A stretch of 64,000 bases of DNA from JAGLOK01 sp963675575 (GCA_963675575.1 OY776378.1:2418001-2482000), one strand, 5' to 3'. Positions 9,020 to 18,505 are shown, counted from the stretch's first letter. Notes: generated by a model not told the origin, from the sequence alone. Translations and numbers: made by a program.

Positions 9020-10543
9020 TCATTCAGGCCTTTCCGCTTTCTTTGCGCCAAACGAAAATTCCACTCCGCCTTCAATGTTTTTGACATCGCAAGGCATACC
9101 ATGTGCTATCTGAATGTTTTTAACTATGCTTAGCCCCAGCCCATGGCCGCCTTCTGCTCTGTTTCGGGCATCATCAACACGGTAGAAGCTGTTCCATATT
9201 TCGTCCAGCTTATCTTCCGGGATATGCTTGCCAGAGTTTGTCACAGTAACACTGTAATGTCCCTCTCGATCTTTTATTTCAACCTTAATTTCCTTTTTCT
9301 CATCCACATGCCGCACCGCATTTGAAAGATAGTTGCCCGCGACTCTTTCCATAAGCCGCACGTCCGCTCGGCACCAAGCTTCTTCTTTTGGCCTTAAAAT
9401 ACTTAGATTAATCTCCGGATTTGCCGCCTGGAATTTTTGTACGATTTCTTCCAAAAAATCGTAAAGCTCAAATTCAACCTCGTGAAGCGTTATATACCCG
9501 GCCTCAAGCTGTGTTAAATCCATAAGCTCATTTACAAGCACACCCAAGCGCTCGGACTCTTCGGCAATGACTTGCGCGTAATAATCACGACGTTCTTTTT
9601 CATCGCACACATCGCTGGAAAGCCCTATTGCGTAGCCCTGCATAAGAGAAATCGGCGTTTTAAGTTCATGGGATACAGTTGATATAAAACGTTTTCTTAA
9701 TTCTTCGAGCCTTTTAGCATTTTCCAATTCTTTTTTAAGGTCGCCAATTGTAGTTTCAAGACTTCCTGAAAGAGCGTTTATATTCTCACCCAACTCCTGC
9801 AATTCATCTTTGGTCTTCACTTCGCAGTTTGTTGAAAAATCCAATTCCGCTATCTTTTTGGTCACATCATTCATATTTCTTATAGGCTTTACAAACCTTT
9901 TTGACATAAAGTATGTCATGAAAATTATTAATATCATGCTAACGCCTGCTGTGCCCAATAAAAACAAATTGAATATTCTAACCGTCTCGTTGAGCGACTG
10001 CATTTCAGACACTATAAGCATGCTCATTCCATCGTCAAGTGTGGTTTCAAGCATTAAATATTTTGCTCCATTTTCAGCCTGAATATTTATAATGCTTGTG
10101 TTATCGTTAATAAACTCTTGTTCGCTTTGATCTGCGGCTTTTGGAATAAATTGTCCCATTATCGCAATCAAATCCGACACTTGAAAATTTGGATCTTCGG
10201 GGATAGTAGGGACATCGGTTATTCTGCCTTGCCCTTGGAAACCTTTGTTTAACCATTTGCCCTGGAAAAATCTCGCCGCCGACACATATACGATTTCTTT
10301 ATCATTGTATATTATAATTCTAGCCGAAAGTTCCTCTTCAATTTTCAGAATTTCAGGAAGGCTATTTTCATAATCCCCGTTAAGGGAATTGATGAAATGA
10401 ACGCTCATAACCAATCCATTCTTTTTAATCGTGTTATATATTGGTTTAAGCAAAACGGTATTGGCAACTATAGCTATTGTTATAAACACCAACAACACCG
10501 CCATTATCTGTATAAAAAGCCTTTTGCCTATTGATCTTTTCAA
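9020..10543 (-). CDS. Sensor histidine kinase with HAMP domain
   Basis: A 507-residue membrane histidine kinase. Domains in order: helix 1 (about 10-32), an extracytoplasmic sensor of about 150 residues, helix 2 (about 193-213), HAMP (RFVKPIRNMNDVTKKIAELD), dimerisation domain with the phosphorylated His in FISTVSHELKTPISLMQGYA, and an ATPase domain with NAVRHV and GHGLGLSIVKN. It follows its response regulator after 2 bp. The sensor part shows no recognisable ligand domain. The target genes are unknown, though the next operon downstream encodes a MATE pump. Confidence 0.93.
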   Translation of the reverse strand: MKRSIGKRLFIQIMAVLLVFITIAIVANTVLLKPIYNTIKKNGLVMSVHFINSLNGDYENSLPEILKIEEELSARIIIYNDKEIVYVSAARFFQGKWLNKGFQGQGRITDVPTIPEDPNFQVSDLIAIMGQFIPKAADQSEQEFINDNTSIINIQAENGAKYLMLETTLDDGMSMLIVSEMQSLNETVRIFNLFLLGTAGVSMILIIFMTYFMSKRFVKPIRNMNDVTKKIAELDFSTNCEVKTKDELQELGENINALSGSLETTIGDLKKELENAKRLEELRKRFISTVSHELKTPISLMQGYAIGLSSDVCDEKERRDYYAQVIAEESERLGVLVNELMDLTQLEAGYITLHEVEFELYDFLEEIVQKFQAANPEINLSILRPKEEAWCRADVRLMERVAGNYLSNAVRHVDEKKEIKVEIKDREGHYSVTVTNSGKHIPEDKLDEIWNSFYRVDDARNRAEGGHGLGLSIVKNIQIAHGMPCDVKNIEGGVEFSFGAKKAERPE

Positions 10544-10545
10544 AA

Positions 10546-11214
10546 TCAGTTCTCCCTACACAACTTATATCCGCTGCCCCTTATAGTTTTAAGCATTTCT
10601 CTGTGATTTCCAAGCCTGGAGCGCAGCCTGTTTATGTGTGAATCAACAGTTCTGTCCCCGCCTGGAAAATCCCTTCCCCACACCGCATCCAAAATCTGCT
10701 CACGTGAAAGGACTATATCATGATTGTCCATCAAATATTCAAGCAAAGCAAATTCTTTTGGTAAAAGCTCAGAAACTTTTCCTGAAATTTTCACTTCATG
10801 TGAATCATGGCTAAGCTCTATTACTCCAAATTCTTTTGACCCTTCACCGCTTATCCTTTTCATTCGAGCGTTGATTCTGGCGACTAAAGTAATTGGGTTA
10901 AAAGGCTTTGTTACATAGTCATCCGCACCCATATCAAATCCTGAAAGCTCATCGATATCTTCCGAACGCGCTGTCAGCATCATTATCTGTGCATCTGAAA
11001 ACTTGCGTATTTGCACACACGCTTCAAGCCCATCCATGTTAGGCATCATTACATCGAGAATAATTAGGTCAAAATCTTCTTCTTTTGCCATTTCTAGTGC
11101 TTCTTTGCCATCTTCAGCTTCATAAACCTTATATCCCTCACGGGTTAAAAAGTCGTTGAGCAACACCCTTATTCTCATTTCATCATCCGCAATCAATATT
11201 TTAATCGCTGACAT
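10546..11214 (-). CDS. OmpR/PhoB-family response regulator
   Basis: A 222-residue regulator with a receiver domain (acidic pocket DDE near 10-12, phospho-acceptor in LIILDVMMPNMDGLE, Lys in YVTKPFNP) and a C-terminal winged helix (SREQILDAVWGRDFPGGDRTVDSHI). It is the first gene of the pair with the histidine kinase. A TATAAT-like -10 hexamer lies at 11255-11260 on the minus strand, about 40 bp before the ATG. The DNA target is unknown. Confidence 0.94.
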   Translation of the reverse strand: MSAIKILIADDEMRIRVLLNDFLTREGYKVYEAEDGKEALEMAKEEDFDLIILDVMMPNMDGLEACVQIRKFSDAQIMMLTARSEDIDELSGFDMGADDYVTKPFNPITLVARINARMKRISGEGSKEFGVIELSHDSHEVKISGKVSELLPKEFALLEYLMDNHDIVLSREQILDAVWGRDFPGGDRTVDSHINRLRSRLGNHREMLKTIRGSGYKLCREN

Positions 11215-11397
11215 AATATATTCTCCCTATTTTTACAACATATTCTCGCATACCATTATAACAGCGTTTTAGTCTTTTTATTAATAAATTATGAATAAAA
11301 AACATTTGAATCTATCAAAAAACTGCAACATGAACTTTATTTACAGTTTTTAGATGCTTAAAATTAACGAGTATCACAAATAGCTTCAGGGCTTAAA

Positions 11398-11424
11398 TAC
11401 AAAAAGAAGCCTTGCGGCTTCTTT
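11398..11424 (-). terminator. Terminator of the pst-pho operon
   Basis: AAAGAAGCC and GGCTTCTTT (11403-11411 and 11416-11424) form a 9-bp stem with a 4-nt loop. On the minus strand it ends in TTTTT. It lies 14 bp past the phoR stop. Confidence 0.9.
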
Positions 11425-11438
11425 GAGATAAATGTCTT

Positions 11439-13193
11439 TTACATCTTAATTATCGGTATCTTTACGATGAATTCACTTCCCGCACCTTTTTCACTATATG
11501 CAGTCACACTGCCACCATAAAGTTCAGCGATGTGCTTTACAATGGAAAGACCCAACCCTGTTCCGCCAAGTTCTTTAGAACGGCTTTTGTCTACCCTGTA
11601 AAAACGCTCAAACAATCTCTCCATGTCTTCTTGTGCTATGCCTTCGCCTGTATCCTTCACGGAAATTTTCAGCATCTCTTTTTGTGCATCAGCTTTTATA
11701 AAAAGATTTCCGCCTTCTTTATTGTATTTTATTCCGTTATCAACAAGGTTTAGAAGCAGTTGCTTTATCCTGTCCCGATTGGCATATATAACAAGGTTTT
11801 CTGCTGTATCTACAGATATATCAACCCTTTTTTTCTCTGCAGACAATGAAACCAACTTCAATGTCTCATCCAAAATATCTATAAAATTATGCGATGATAT
11901 GTTTATATCCTCACTTTTATTTTCTATTTTGGAAAGCTCCATCAAATCATTTATAAGCACATTGAGTCTTTCCGCTTCAATTTCTATTATATCCACAAAC
12001 CTTTTTGCGGTTTTTGAATCCGAAAAGCCTTCTTCTTTCAAGGTTTCCGCATATCCTTTTATTGATGTAAGCGGAGTGCGAAGCTCATGTGACACGTTTG
12101 CCACAAAATCAGTCCTCATTTGTTCAAGCTCCCTCGTTCGCGTTATATCACTTAGCACTATTATAACCCCGGATGGTTGTGTTTCATACAGTAATGGATG
12201 CACAGACACTCTGTATTGTGAATTTGTATCCACGCCTAATCTTGTATCCAACGCATGGGTCTCCCGACTGGCTAGGCATGCTTCCACCGCTGATAAAATA
12301 TCTTCTTGATAGATAATAGAATCCAAACTTACTTTAGCTTCTAGATTATACTTCTCAAGTGAAAAGAGGTTTCTCGAAACGGGATTCATGTAGAGCACTC
12401 TTTTGTCTGGACCAACCGCTATAAGTCCTTCTTTCATGCTTGCCAGCACCGAGTTAAACTCTGTATTTTTTTGTTTAATCTCTGTCAAAGAACTTTCAAG
12501 ATGCTCCGCCATCGTATTGAAGGCGTTTGACAAATCATCAAGCTCGGTCGATGTATTGAGCTTGACCCTTTTATTTAAGTTTCCGCCCGCAAATTCATAT
12601 GAAGCTTCCGCCAGTTTATTTATTGGCTCAGACATCCTCTCTGCAAAAATCCAAGACGCTATCACAGAAATCACAACTCCCGCCGAAATGCTTATTGCAA
12701 AACCTATAAGCAAATTGTAAGTTATCCTTCTAAGCTCAACCAAAGGAAGCGCTATACGTACAGTAATGCCTGTTACATCATCATATACCGCTACATAAAG
12801 CATATTCATGTTAAGCGTTGTAGAATCCCTTCTGGAGCTTCCAACACCGAATTTTTTCGCATCCTGAATTTCGGGGCGATCTAAGTGGTTTTCCATCAGT
12901 AAAAGATTCGCCTCTGAATCCCCCAACACCGTGCCGTCGTCTGCGATGATTGTAATCCTGTAAGGCGTATAATCCTTATATGATATGGATTTTCCTAAAG
13001 CCTTTGCCTTATTATCATAATCTGGTGACTCGTCGCCTAAAATATCTTGCATTACCATCTTTGCCATAGCCTGAGCCGAAAGTTCAGACTCGTCTATCAT
13101 GGACGAGCGCATAACTATAAATGAAATAATACCGGTTATAACAGAGGCAACTACAGCAACAGCAAACACATATGTAAAAAGCTTTTTTCTCAT
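11439..13193 (-). CDS. phoR: Phosphate regulon sensor histidine kinase PhoR
   Basis: A 584-residue kinase. It has helix 1 (about 7-30), an extracytoplasmic domain (31-160), helix 2 (about 160-185), HAMP (ERMSEPINKLAEASYEF), a PAS domain (about 245-350, LASMKEGLIAVGPDKRVLYMN), the phospho-His in FVANVSHELRTPLTSIKGYAE, and an ATPase domain (NLVDNGIKYN, GGTGLGLSIVKH). This PhoR/PnpS layout matches Gram-positive phosphate sensors. Its start overlaps the phoP stop by 4 bp. As the last gene of pstSCAB-phoU-phoPR, it is expected to be controlled by the Pst-PhoU state. Confidence 0.93.
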   Translation of the reverse strand: MRKKLFTYVFAVAVVASVITGIISFIVMRSSMIDESELSAQAMAKMVMQDILGDESPDYDNKAKALGKSISYKDYTPYRITIIADDGTVLGDSEANLLLMENHLDRPEIQDAKKFGVGSSRRDSTTLNMNMLYVAVYDDVTGITVRIALPLVELRRITYNLLIGFAISISAGVVISVIASWIFAERMSEPINKLAEASYEFAGGNLNKRVKLNTSTELDDLSNAFNTMAEHLESSLTEIKQKNTEFNSVLASMKEGLIAVGPDKRVLYMNPVSRNLFSLEKYNLEAKVSLDSIIYQEDILSAVEACLASRETHALDTRLGVDTNSQYRVSVHPLLYETQPSGVIIVLSDITRTRELEQMRTDFVANVSHELRTPLTSIKGYAETLKEEGFSDSKTAKRFVDIIEIEAERLNVLINDLMELSKIENKSEDINISSHNFIDILDETLKLVSLSAEKKRVDISVDTAENLVIYANRDRIKQLLLNLVDNGIKYNKEGGNLFIKADAQKEMLKISVKDTGEGIAQEDMERLFERFYRVDKSRSKELGGTGLGLSIVKHIAELYGGSVTAYSEKGAGSEFIVKIPIIKM

Positions 13194-13909
13194 TGCTTCC
13201 CCTCTTTTTTTATGTCAATAAATTTATATCCAACCGACCTCAGTGTTTTTATGTATCCTGGGTTTTCCGCGTTGTCTTCTATCTTGAGCCTAAGCTGGCT
13301 TATGTGCACATCCACCGTACGAGTTTCTCCGTAATAATCATATCCCCAGATATCATCCAGCAGCTGCTTGCGACTTAGTACCCGTCCGGCATTGCGCATT
13401 AGATAATATAACAGGTCATATTCTTTTGTTTTAAGCTCAATTAATGAACCATCTTTAAAAACTTCGCGCTTATCGGGGATGATTTTAACATCTCCAATCT
13501 CTAAAACGCCTTCATCAGCCGCCTTGTTAATCCTGTTTATTCTCCGTAAAACAGCGCGGACTCTAGCCACTACCTCGCGTACTGAAAAAGGTTTTACAAT
13601 GTAATCATCAGCGCCTATCTCAAGCCCCAATACTTTGTCGTTCTCTTCACCTCGTGCTGTGAGCATGATGATTATAACATTTTCGCTTTTTTCATTTGCG
13701 CGCACCTGCCTGCAGATTTCATAGCCATCTATTCCGGGAAGCATAATATCCAAAAGCACCACATCAGGAACGGTTTCAATAATAGCTTTAAGCCCACTTT
13801 CGCCATCATAAAACGCTTTCGCGTTAAAGCCCGCGCTTTCAAGCTTATATACCATAAGTTCGCTTATATGTTTATCATCTTCAATAACATAAACTTTGTT
13901 TTTGTCCAT
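13190..13909 (-). CDS. phoP: Phosphate regulon response regulator PhoP/PhoB
   Basis: A 239-residue OmpR-family regulator: receiver domain (DVVLLDIMLPGIDGYEICRQ, Lys in DYIVKPFSVREVVAR) and winged helix (SRKQLLDDIWGYDYYGETRTVDVHISQLR). Phosphorylated PhoP binds direct repeats upstream of phosphate-starvation genes, and a matching repeat array lies upstream of pstS. It is located between phoU (14 bp) and phoR (4-bp overlap). The name rests on context; sequence alone only gives the OmpR family. Confidence 0.92.
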   Translation of the reverse strand: MDKNKVYVIEDDKHISELMVYKLESAGFNAKAFYDGESGLKAIIETVPDVVLLDIMLPGIDGYEICRQVRANEKSENVIIIMLTARGEENDKVLGLEIGADDYIVKPFSVREVVARVRAVLRRINRINKAADEGVLEIGDVKIIPDKREVFKDGSLIELKTKEYDLLYYLMRNAGRVLSRKQLLDDIWGYDYYGETRTVDVHISQLRLKIEDNAENPGYIKTLRSVGYKFIDIKKEGKQ

Positions 13910-13923
13910 ATGATTATCCGCCT

Positions 13924-14583
13924 TCAGCCTTTTATGTGTCTATGGTCACCTGTTACATTATAGACTACCCATTCGGCCACATTGGTGGCATGGTCGGCTA
14001 TCCTCTCAAAATATTTGCTGATCGAAACCAAAGCCACCGCTTGTTCCACAACAGCTGGGTTGTTTTTCATCATTTCCACAAGCTCATTATATATTTTATA
14101 ATACATTTCATCCACACCATTGTCGTCCTTGCACACCTGCCTTGCCAACTCCGCATCCTGTTGCATGAAGGCTCTAATCGCACGAGAAACCATAAAACTC
14201 GCCATGTCAGCCATAATAGGCAAATCGACCAACGGTTTTATCAGTCTCTGGTTATATATTTTTATTACTATTTCACTGATATCCTCAGCATGGTCGGCGA
14301 TTCTTTCAAGATCGGTTATAAGTTTGAATATACTGGTAATCCTTCTTAAGTCTCCGGCTTTGGGGCTTTGCCTCACCATTATTTCAAGACATAGCTTTTC
14401 GATAGACCTTTCCTTTTCATCTATAAGATCATCGCCTTGAATAACAGATTTTGCAAGTTCTACATCTTGTGTTTTAAGCGCCGTCATAGCATTATCTAAC
14501 GCTTTTTCTGTCATTGATAACATTTTTATGATTTCTATATGCAATGCTTTAAGTTCTTCATCAAAAGATATTCTTGTCACCAT
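13924..14583 (-). CDS. phoU: Phosphate signalling protein PhoU
   Basis: A 219-residue all-helical protein with the two PhoU repeats. The metal-binding signatures appear as LERIADHAEDISE (first repeat) and FERIADHATNVAEWVVY (second repeat). PhoU links the Pst transporter to the PhoR sensor and keeps the regulon off when phosphate is plentiful. It lies between pstB and phoP in a single transcription direction. Length and motifs are standard. Confidence 0.96.
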   Translation of the reverse strand: MVTRISFDEELKALHIEIIKMLSMTEKALDNAMTALKTQDVELAKSVIQGDDLIDEKERSIEKLCLEIMVRQSPKAGDLRRITSIFKLITDLERIADHAEDISEIVIKIYNQRLIKPLVDLPIMADMASFMVSRAIRAFMQQDAELARQVCKDDNGVDEMYYKIYNELVEMMKNNPAVVEQAVALVSISKYFERIADHATNVAEWVVYNVTGDHRHIKG

Positions 14584-14649
14584 ATTTTTCTCCTCGCTGT
14601 TTTTCCGAATATATTAAATCTTCTTTTATCACATTTTAACAAAGATTTA

Positions 14650-15423
14650 TCAACCGAATCTTCCCGTTATATAGTCTTCTGTTCTCTTGTCGCTAGGATA
14701 TTCAAACAGCTTTGTTGTCGGTCCAAACTCTATAACCTCACCCAACAGGAAAAACGCCGTTCGGTCAGATATACGAGCCGCTTGCTGCATATTATGGGTT
14801 ACGATAACGATAGTATAGTTTTCTTTAAGCGAGTGTATAAGGTCTTCTATCTTTAGAGTCGCAATCGGATCCAACGCCGAGGTCGGCTCATCCATCAGTA
14901 TAACCTCCGGCTCCACAGCTAAAACCCTGGCTATACACAATCGCTGCTGCTGGCCACCCGATAAGCTAAGGCCATTGTCTTGAAGTTTGTCCTTTACTTC
15001 CCCCCACAAGGCCGCCGACCTCAGCGAACGCTCAACTATTTCATCCAGCACCGCTTTTTTGCGTATTCCGTTTAGCCTAGGGCCATAAGCTATGTTGTCA
15101 TATATGCTCATTGGAAACGGATTCGGTTTTTGAAATACCATTCCGACTTTTCTCCTAAGCTCGATAACATCATAATCTTTTGCATAAATATCATCGCCAT
15201 CAAGAGTAATAAGCCCTTCCATGCGTGTGCCTGCTATTAGATCATTTATCCTGTTTAGTGACCTGAGCATGGTGGATTTTCCGCAGCCGGAAGGCCCTAT
15301 AAAGGCCAAAACTTCTTTTTCTATTATATCATAGTTTAGGTTTTTCAAAGCTTGAAAATCATCATAGTAGAAATTGAAATCCCTAATCTGAATTCTTTCT
15401 TTCCTAATATATTCCTTGTTCAT
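14650..15423 (-). CDS. pstB: Phosphate ABC transporter ATP-binding protein PstB
   Basis: A 257-residue ABC ATPase. Walker A GPSGCGKST (43-51), then MVFQKPNPFPMSIYDNIAYGPR (PstB-specific), signature LSGGQQQRLCIARVLA, Walker B VILMDEPTSALDP and the H-loop IVIVTHNMQQA. The NPFPMSI stretch and the end DYITGRFG are hallmarks of PstB. It energises phosphate import through PstC and PstA. It follows pstA by 8 bp. Confidence 0.97.
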   Translation of the reverse strand: MNKEYIRKERIQIRDFNFYYDDFQALKNLNYDIIEKEVLAFIGPSGCGKSTMLRSLNRINDLIAGTRMEGLITLDGDDIYAKDYDVIELRRKVGMVFQKPNPFPMSIYDNIAYGPRLNGIRKKAVLDEIVERSLRSAALWGEVKDKLQDNGLSLSGGQQQRLCIARVLAVEPEVILMDEPTSALDPIATLKIEDLIHSLKENYTIVIVTHNMQQAARISDRTAFFLLGEVIEFGPTTKLFEYPSDKRTEDYITGRFG

Positions 15424-15431
15424 TTTTTCTC

Positions 15432-16547
15432 CTAAATTACATCCTTCATTCTATCAAATCTCTCAACCAGTTTTGCCGCCGCATTAACTATTATTATCAG
15501 AACGACAGCCACTATGCCTATAGCGCTGGCAAGCTTTACGTCCCCCGTTTCTTTTGCCACTGCATATGCTTTAACGGTTAGCGTTGACGCGCTTTTCATT
15601 AAAGACCCCGCCATAGCCGCGGCTGTCCCGGCAGTCAAAAGCAAGGCCGCAGACTCTGCGACTATTCGCCCGACCCCCAAAAGAACACCAACCAAAATAC
15701 CTGAAATAGAGTTGGGTAATATAATGTTGAAAATAGTTTGCAGCTTTGTCGCGCCAAGTGCCAAAGACCCTTCTCTAAAAGCTAAAGGTATCCTTTTTAT
15801 TGCCTCCTCTGTTTGTCCAATTACAGTCGGCAGCAAAACTATTGACAGTGTCAGTGAACCGGCAAGAAGCGAATATCCCAAATTCATAACTTTCACAAAG
15901 GCCAGCATCCCAAAGAGTCCGAATACTATTGAGGGAATGGCAGCAAGCGAGCTGGTGGCAAATCTTATAATCTCTAAGAATTTACCCTGCTTTGCGTATT
16001 CGGCCATAAAAATTGCGCTGAATATTGAAATAGGCAAAGCTATAAAGAGCGACAACGCTATCATGTAAAGCGTATTCACCGCCAGGGGCAATATGCCTTC
16101 GCCAGGCCGCGTCACCTTCAGCCTCACAACTGAGTTACTCGTAAGCCCACTTTCAATTTCATTAAACTCTGAAATACTCATGTCAACAGTGTTTTTGTCG
16201 CCTACTTTCCTTAGTATGTCCCCGGACTTTAAGGGATAGAGCATTCCATCATTTGACACTGCTGACCTTAGCGAAGAATCCTTATCAATTTTTGTTATTT
16301 TCACATATTCTTTAGTGTCATATTTTACAATGGCCACGTCAATCATAAGTCCGCTATCGTCTACTGCAACATCAACGTATTTTGTTTCCGCGTCAAAATT
16401 TCCGGTTAAAAACTGCCAATTTAAATGGCCTGCTCCTTCAACAATTATATAGCCTAAAACAAGCCCGAGAAAAATCAGTATTATTCCGGCGCAGAAATAC
16501 ATTAGAGTTTTAAACACAGCGTCTTGAATTTTCACTCTCTTTCTCAT
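15432..16547 (-). CDS. pstA: Phosphate ABC transporter permease PstA with PDZ-like insertion
   Basis: A 371-residue permease, about 85 residues longer than usual PstA. Helix 1 (about 15-37) is followed by the normal WQFLTG. An extra block of about 100 residues (51-150) then precedes the standard continuation GILPLAVNTLYMIALSL. The second half of the insert resembles a PDZ domain: SLRSAVSNDGMLYPLKSGD, ILRKVGDKNTVD, ISEFNEIESGL, VVRLKVTRPGEG. This places a folded domain outside the membrane next to the PstS docking face. The permease core (LGATKLQTIFNIILPNSISGI) looks intact. It follows pstC by 1 bp. The role of the insert is unknown. Confidence 0.93.
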   Translation of the reverse strand: MRKRVKIQDAVFKTLMYFCAGIILIFLGLVLGYIIVEGAGHLNWQFLTGNFDAETKYVDVAVDDSGLMIDVAIVKYDTKEYVKITKIDKDSSLRSAVSNDGMLYPLKSGDILRKVGDKNTVDMSISEFNEIESGLTSNSVVRLKVTRPGEGILPLAVNTLYMIALSLFIALPISIFSAIFMAEYAKQGKFLEIIRFATSSLAAIPSIVFGLFGMLAFVKVMNLGYSLLAGSLTLSIVLLPTVIGQTEEAIKRIPLAFREGSLALGATKLQTIFNIILPNSISGILVGVLLGVGRIVAESAALLLTAGTAAAMAGSLMKSASTLTVKAYAVAKETGDVKLASAIGIVAVVLIIIVNAAAKLVERFDRMKDVI

Positions 16548-16548
16548 G

Positions 16549-17445
16549 TCAATATTTCCCCATTCTTTTTGTAATGCGGCTGAGCAATATGTTTATCCCT
16601 ACTATGAATACCAAAAGCACACTTCCAGTCGCAAATAACATCTCTTCGTGCAAGCCCGCAGCATAGCTCATTTCAAGCACTACGTTGGTTGTAAGTGGGC
16701 GTATTGGATCAAATATGCTTGAAGGCAAGCCTCCTGCCACATTTCCAGCCACCAGCACAACGGCCATTGCTTCGCCTATCGCGCGGCCCACCCCCAGCAC
16801 AACCCCCACTAATATTCCTCTTCGGGCAGCAGGAATTAGAACGTGTATTGTTGTGTAAACTTTCGATGCTCCAAGAGCATAAGAAGCCTGCCTATATTCT
16901 TGTGGCACGCTTGAAATCGCGTTTTCGGCTATTACTATCATTGTGGGCAGTATCATCATAGTCAAAACGACGATTACCGCCAGTAGCGATTCTCCGTAGG
17001 GATTCGACGAAATGATATTGATTCTGGGAACTATGAATCCCAATCCAAATATTCCGTATATGACAGAAGGTATCCCCGCCATAAGCATAATAGCGTTCCT
17101 TATCACTTTTTGAACTTTTGGTGGAGCAAGCTCCGAAAGATACGCCGCGGCAAATAAGCTTATAGGCACTCCTATGAGTATGGCTCCGCCTGTCGCAAGC
17201 ACAGACCCTACAATCATGTATAGAATACCAAATTTTGAATTGCCGGCTACATCGCTTGGATCCCACTCCATTCCTGTAATAAAATCAATGAAAGAATAGG
17301 TGCCCTCTTTGTTAAACCATAAAAACGGCTGTATCCCTTTGCTTAGTATGAAAATTATAATAAATGCCACCGCTAAAATGGATACGTAAGAAGATATTCT
17401 AAATATCATTTCAATTATGGGTTCATGTAATTTCTTTCTTTTCAT
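16549..17445 (-). CDS. pstC: Phosphate ABC transporter permease PstC
   Basis: A 298-residue permease with six membrane helices. ITGMEWDPSDVAGNSKFGIL and the coupling loop YALGASKVYTTIHVLIPAARRGI are PstC-typical. The ATG at 17445 (MKRKKLHEP) is chosen because AGGT lies 6 nt upstream; the frame extends to 17514 but would run through the hairpin behind pstS. It forms the membrane channel with PstA. Confidence 0.95.
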   Translation of the reverse strand: MKRKKLHEPIIEMIFRISSYVSILAVAFIIIFILSKGIQPFLWFNKEGTYSFIDFITGMEWDPSDVAGNSKFGILYMIVGSVLATGGAILIGVPISLFAAAYLSELAPPKVQKVIRNAIMLMAGIPSVIYGIFGLGFIVPRINIISSNPYGESLLAVIVVLTMMILPTMIVIAENAISSVPQEYRQASYALGASKVYTTIHVLIPAARRGILVGVVLGVGRAIGEAMAVVLVAGNVAGGLPSSIFDPIRPLTTNVVLEMSYAAGLHEEMLFATGSVLLVFIVGINILLSRITKRMGKY

Positions 17446-17471
17446 TATTACCTCGCTATTTATATGAGAAA

Positions 17472-17498
17472 TATGTTGGCGGTTTGTCCACCAACATA
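17472..17498 (-). promoter_or_regulatory. Intercistronic hairpin between pstS and pstC
   Basis: On the minus-strand RNA, UAUGUUGGUGG pairs with CCGCCAACAUA (one U-G pair) around a 5-nt loop. There is no U-run behind it, so it looks like an mRNA-stabilising hairpin rather than a terminator. Such a structure behind the binding-protein gene would favour more PstS than membrane components. Confidence 0.7.
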
Positions 17499-17531
17499 CT
17501 TCCCTAGATAACAAACTTAAACTTATATTCC

Positions 17532-18398
17532 TTAACTAAGAGGAATAGCTCCTTTTTCAGCGATGATTTCTTTGGCTTCATCTGTGTTTACCCATTCGAG
17601 GAAAGATTTCGCAGCTTCTGAAAGATTTTCTTCGTGGTAGATTATCATGAATGGTCTTGAAATTTTGTAGGATTCGTTTAGTACGTTTTCAACCGTAGCT
17701 TCCACTCCTTCTACAAGCACTGCATTAACGGTGTCGTCAACGTACGTGAATGACACATAGCCAATAGCAAGCGGTGTTTTCGCAACAGTCGCCTGAACAT
17801 TTCCGTTTCCGTCTTTAATAAGTGCGCCCGCTGTAAGAGCATCTTCAAATCCTACGATTTCTTCAAACGCTCCACGTGTGCCTGATCCGTCTTCACGGGA
17901 AATTACCGCGATTTTCGCATCTTCGCCACCAACTTCCGACCAGTTTGTAATGTCGCCCAAGTAGATTTTCTGAATCTGCTCTACTGTAAGCTCTTTTACT
18001 GAGTTTGCAGGGTTTACGACGACCGCTATTCCGTCATATGCGAGAACCTGCTCTGTAAGAACGTAGTCTGCTTTTTCAGAATCTTTGATGTTTCTTGATG
18101 CTGTTCCGATCATTGTTGTTCCGTCAGCCGCGTTTTTCACACCACCGGATGAACCAATGCCTTCATAAGTGAATGTTACGTCCTGATAAAGTGCCATGAA
18201 CTCATCCCCCAACGCAACGCCCACTTTTTCAACCGATGTTGAGCCTGATACAGTGATTTCGCCGGAAATGCCGGATGATGTTTCCGAGGTTGATTCAACC
18301 TTAGTATCTTTCGTCCCCTGATTTCCACAGGCAGCAAAAGACAGCATGGCGGCAGCCAATACTATTGCAACTATAATTTTAAAAATTGTTTTTTTCAT
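17532..18398 (-). CDS. pstS: Phosphate-binding lipoprotein PstS
   Basis: A 288-residue binding protein. The signal peptide KKTIFKIIVAIVLAAAML ends in the lipobox SFAAC, with the lipidated Cys at about residue 23. Phosphate-binding loops are visible in TVSGSTSVEKV near the start and SREDGSGTRGAFEE. The ATG at 18398 has GGAGGA just upstream; the alternative ATG at 18410 lies on that site. It captures phosphate outside the membrane and hands it to PstCA. It is the first gene of the pst-pho operon. Confidence 0.96.
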   Translation of the reverse strand: MKKTIFKIIVAIVLAAAMLSFAACGNQGTKDTKVESTSETSSGISGEITVSGSTSVEKVGVALGDEFMALYQDVTFTYEGIGSSGGVKNAADGTTMIGTASRNIKDSEKADYVLTEQVLAYDGIAVVVNPANSVKELTVEQIQKIYLGDITNWSEVGGEDAKIAVISREDGSGTRGAFEEIVGFEDALTAGALIKDGNGNVQATVAKTPLAIGYVSFTYVDDTVNAVLVEGVEATVENVLNESYKISRPFMIIYHEENLSEAAKSFLEWVNTDEAKEIIAEKGAIPLS

Positions 18399-18422
18399 TG
18401 TTTCCTCCATTTTTTTATATTC

Positions 18423-18479
18423 ATAATAATAGAAGGATACTATTATCAGTGTATTTAGCTTTTGTAATTTCTGCGTAAA
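18423..18479 (-). promoter_or_regulatory. Putative Pho box and -10 element of the pst operon
   Basis: Reading the minus strand toward pstS, TTTACG, ATTACA, TAAATA and ATAATA recur every 11 bp (18440-18479). They resemble the TTAACA-like direct repeats bound by PhoP in Bacillus. A TATTAT -10 candidate follows at 18423-18431, and the pstS Shine-Dalgarno lies about 20 bp further. PhoP is encoded in the same operon, which would give autoregulation. The match is by eye only. Confidence 0.5.
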
Positions 18480-18505
18480 TTAATTTCTGGGAAATTACGA
18501 AGTTA

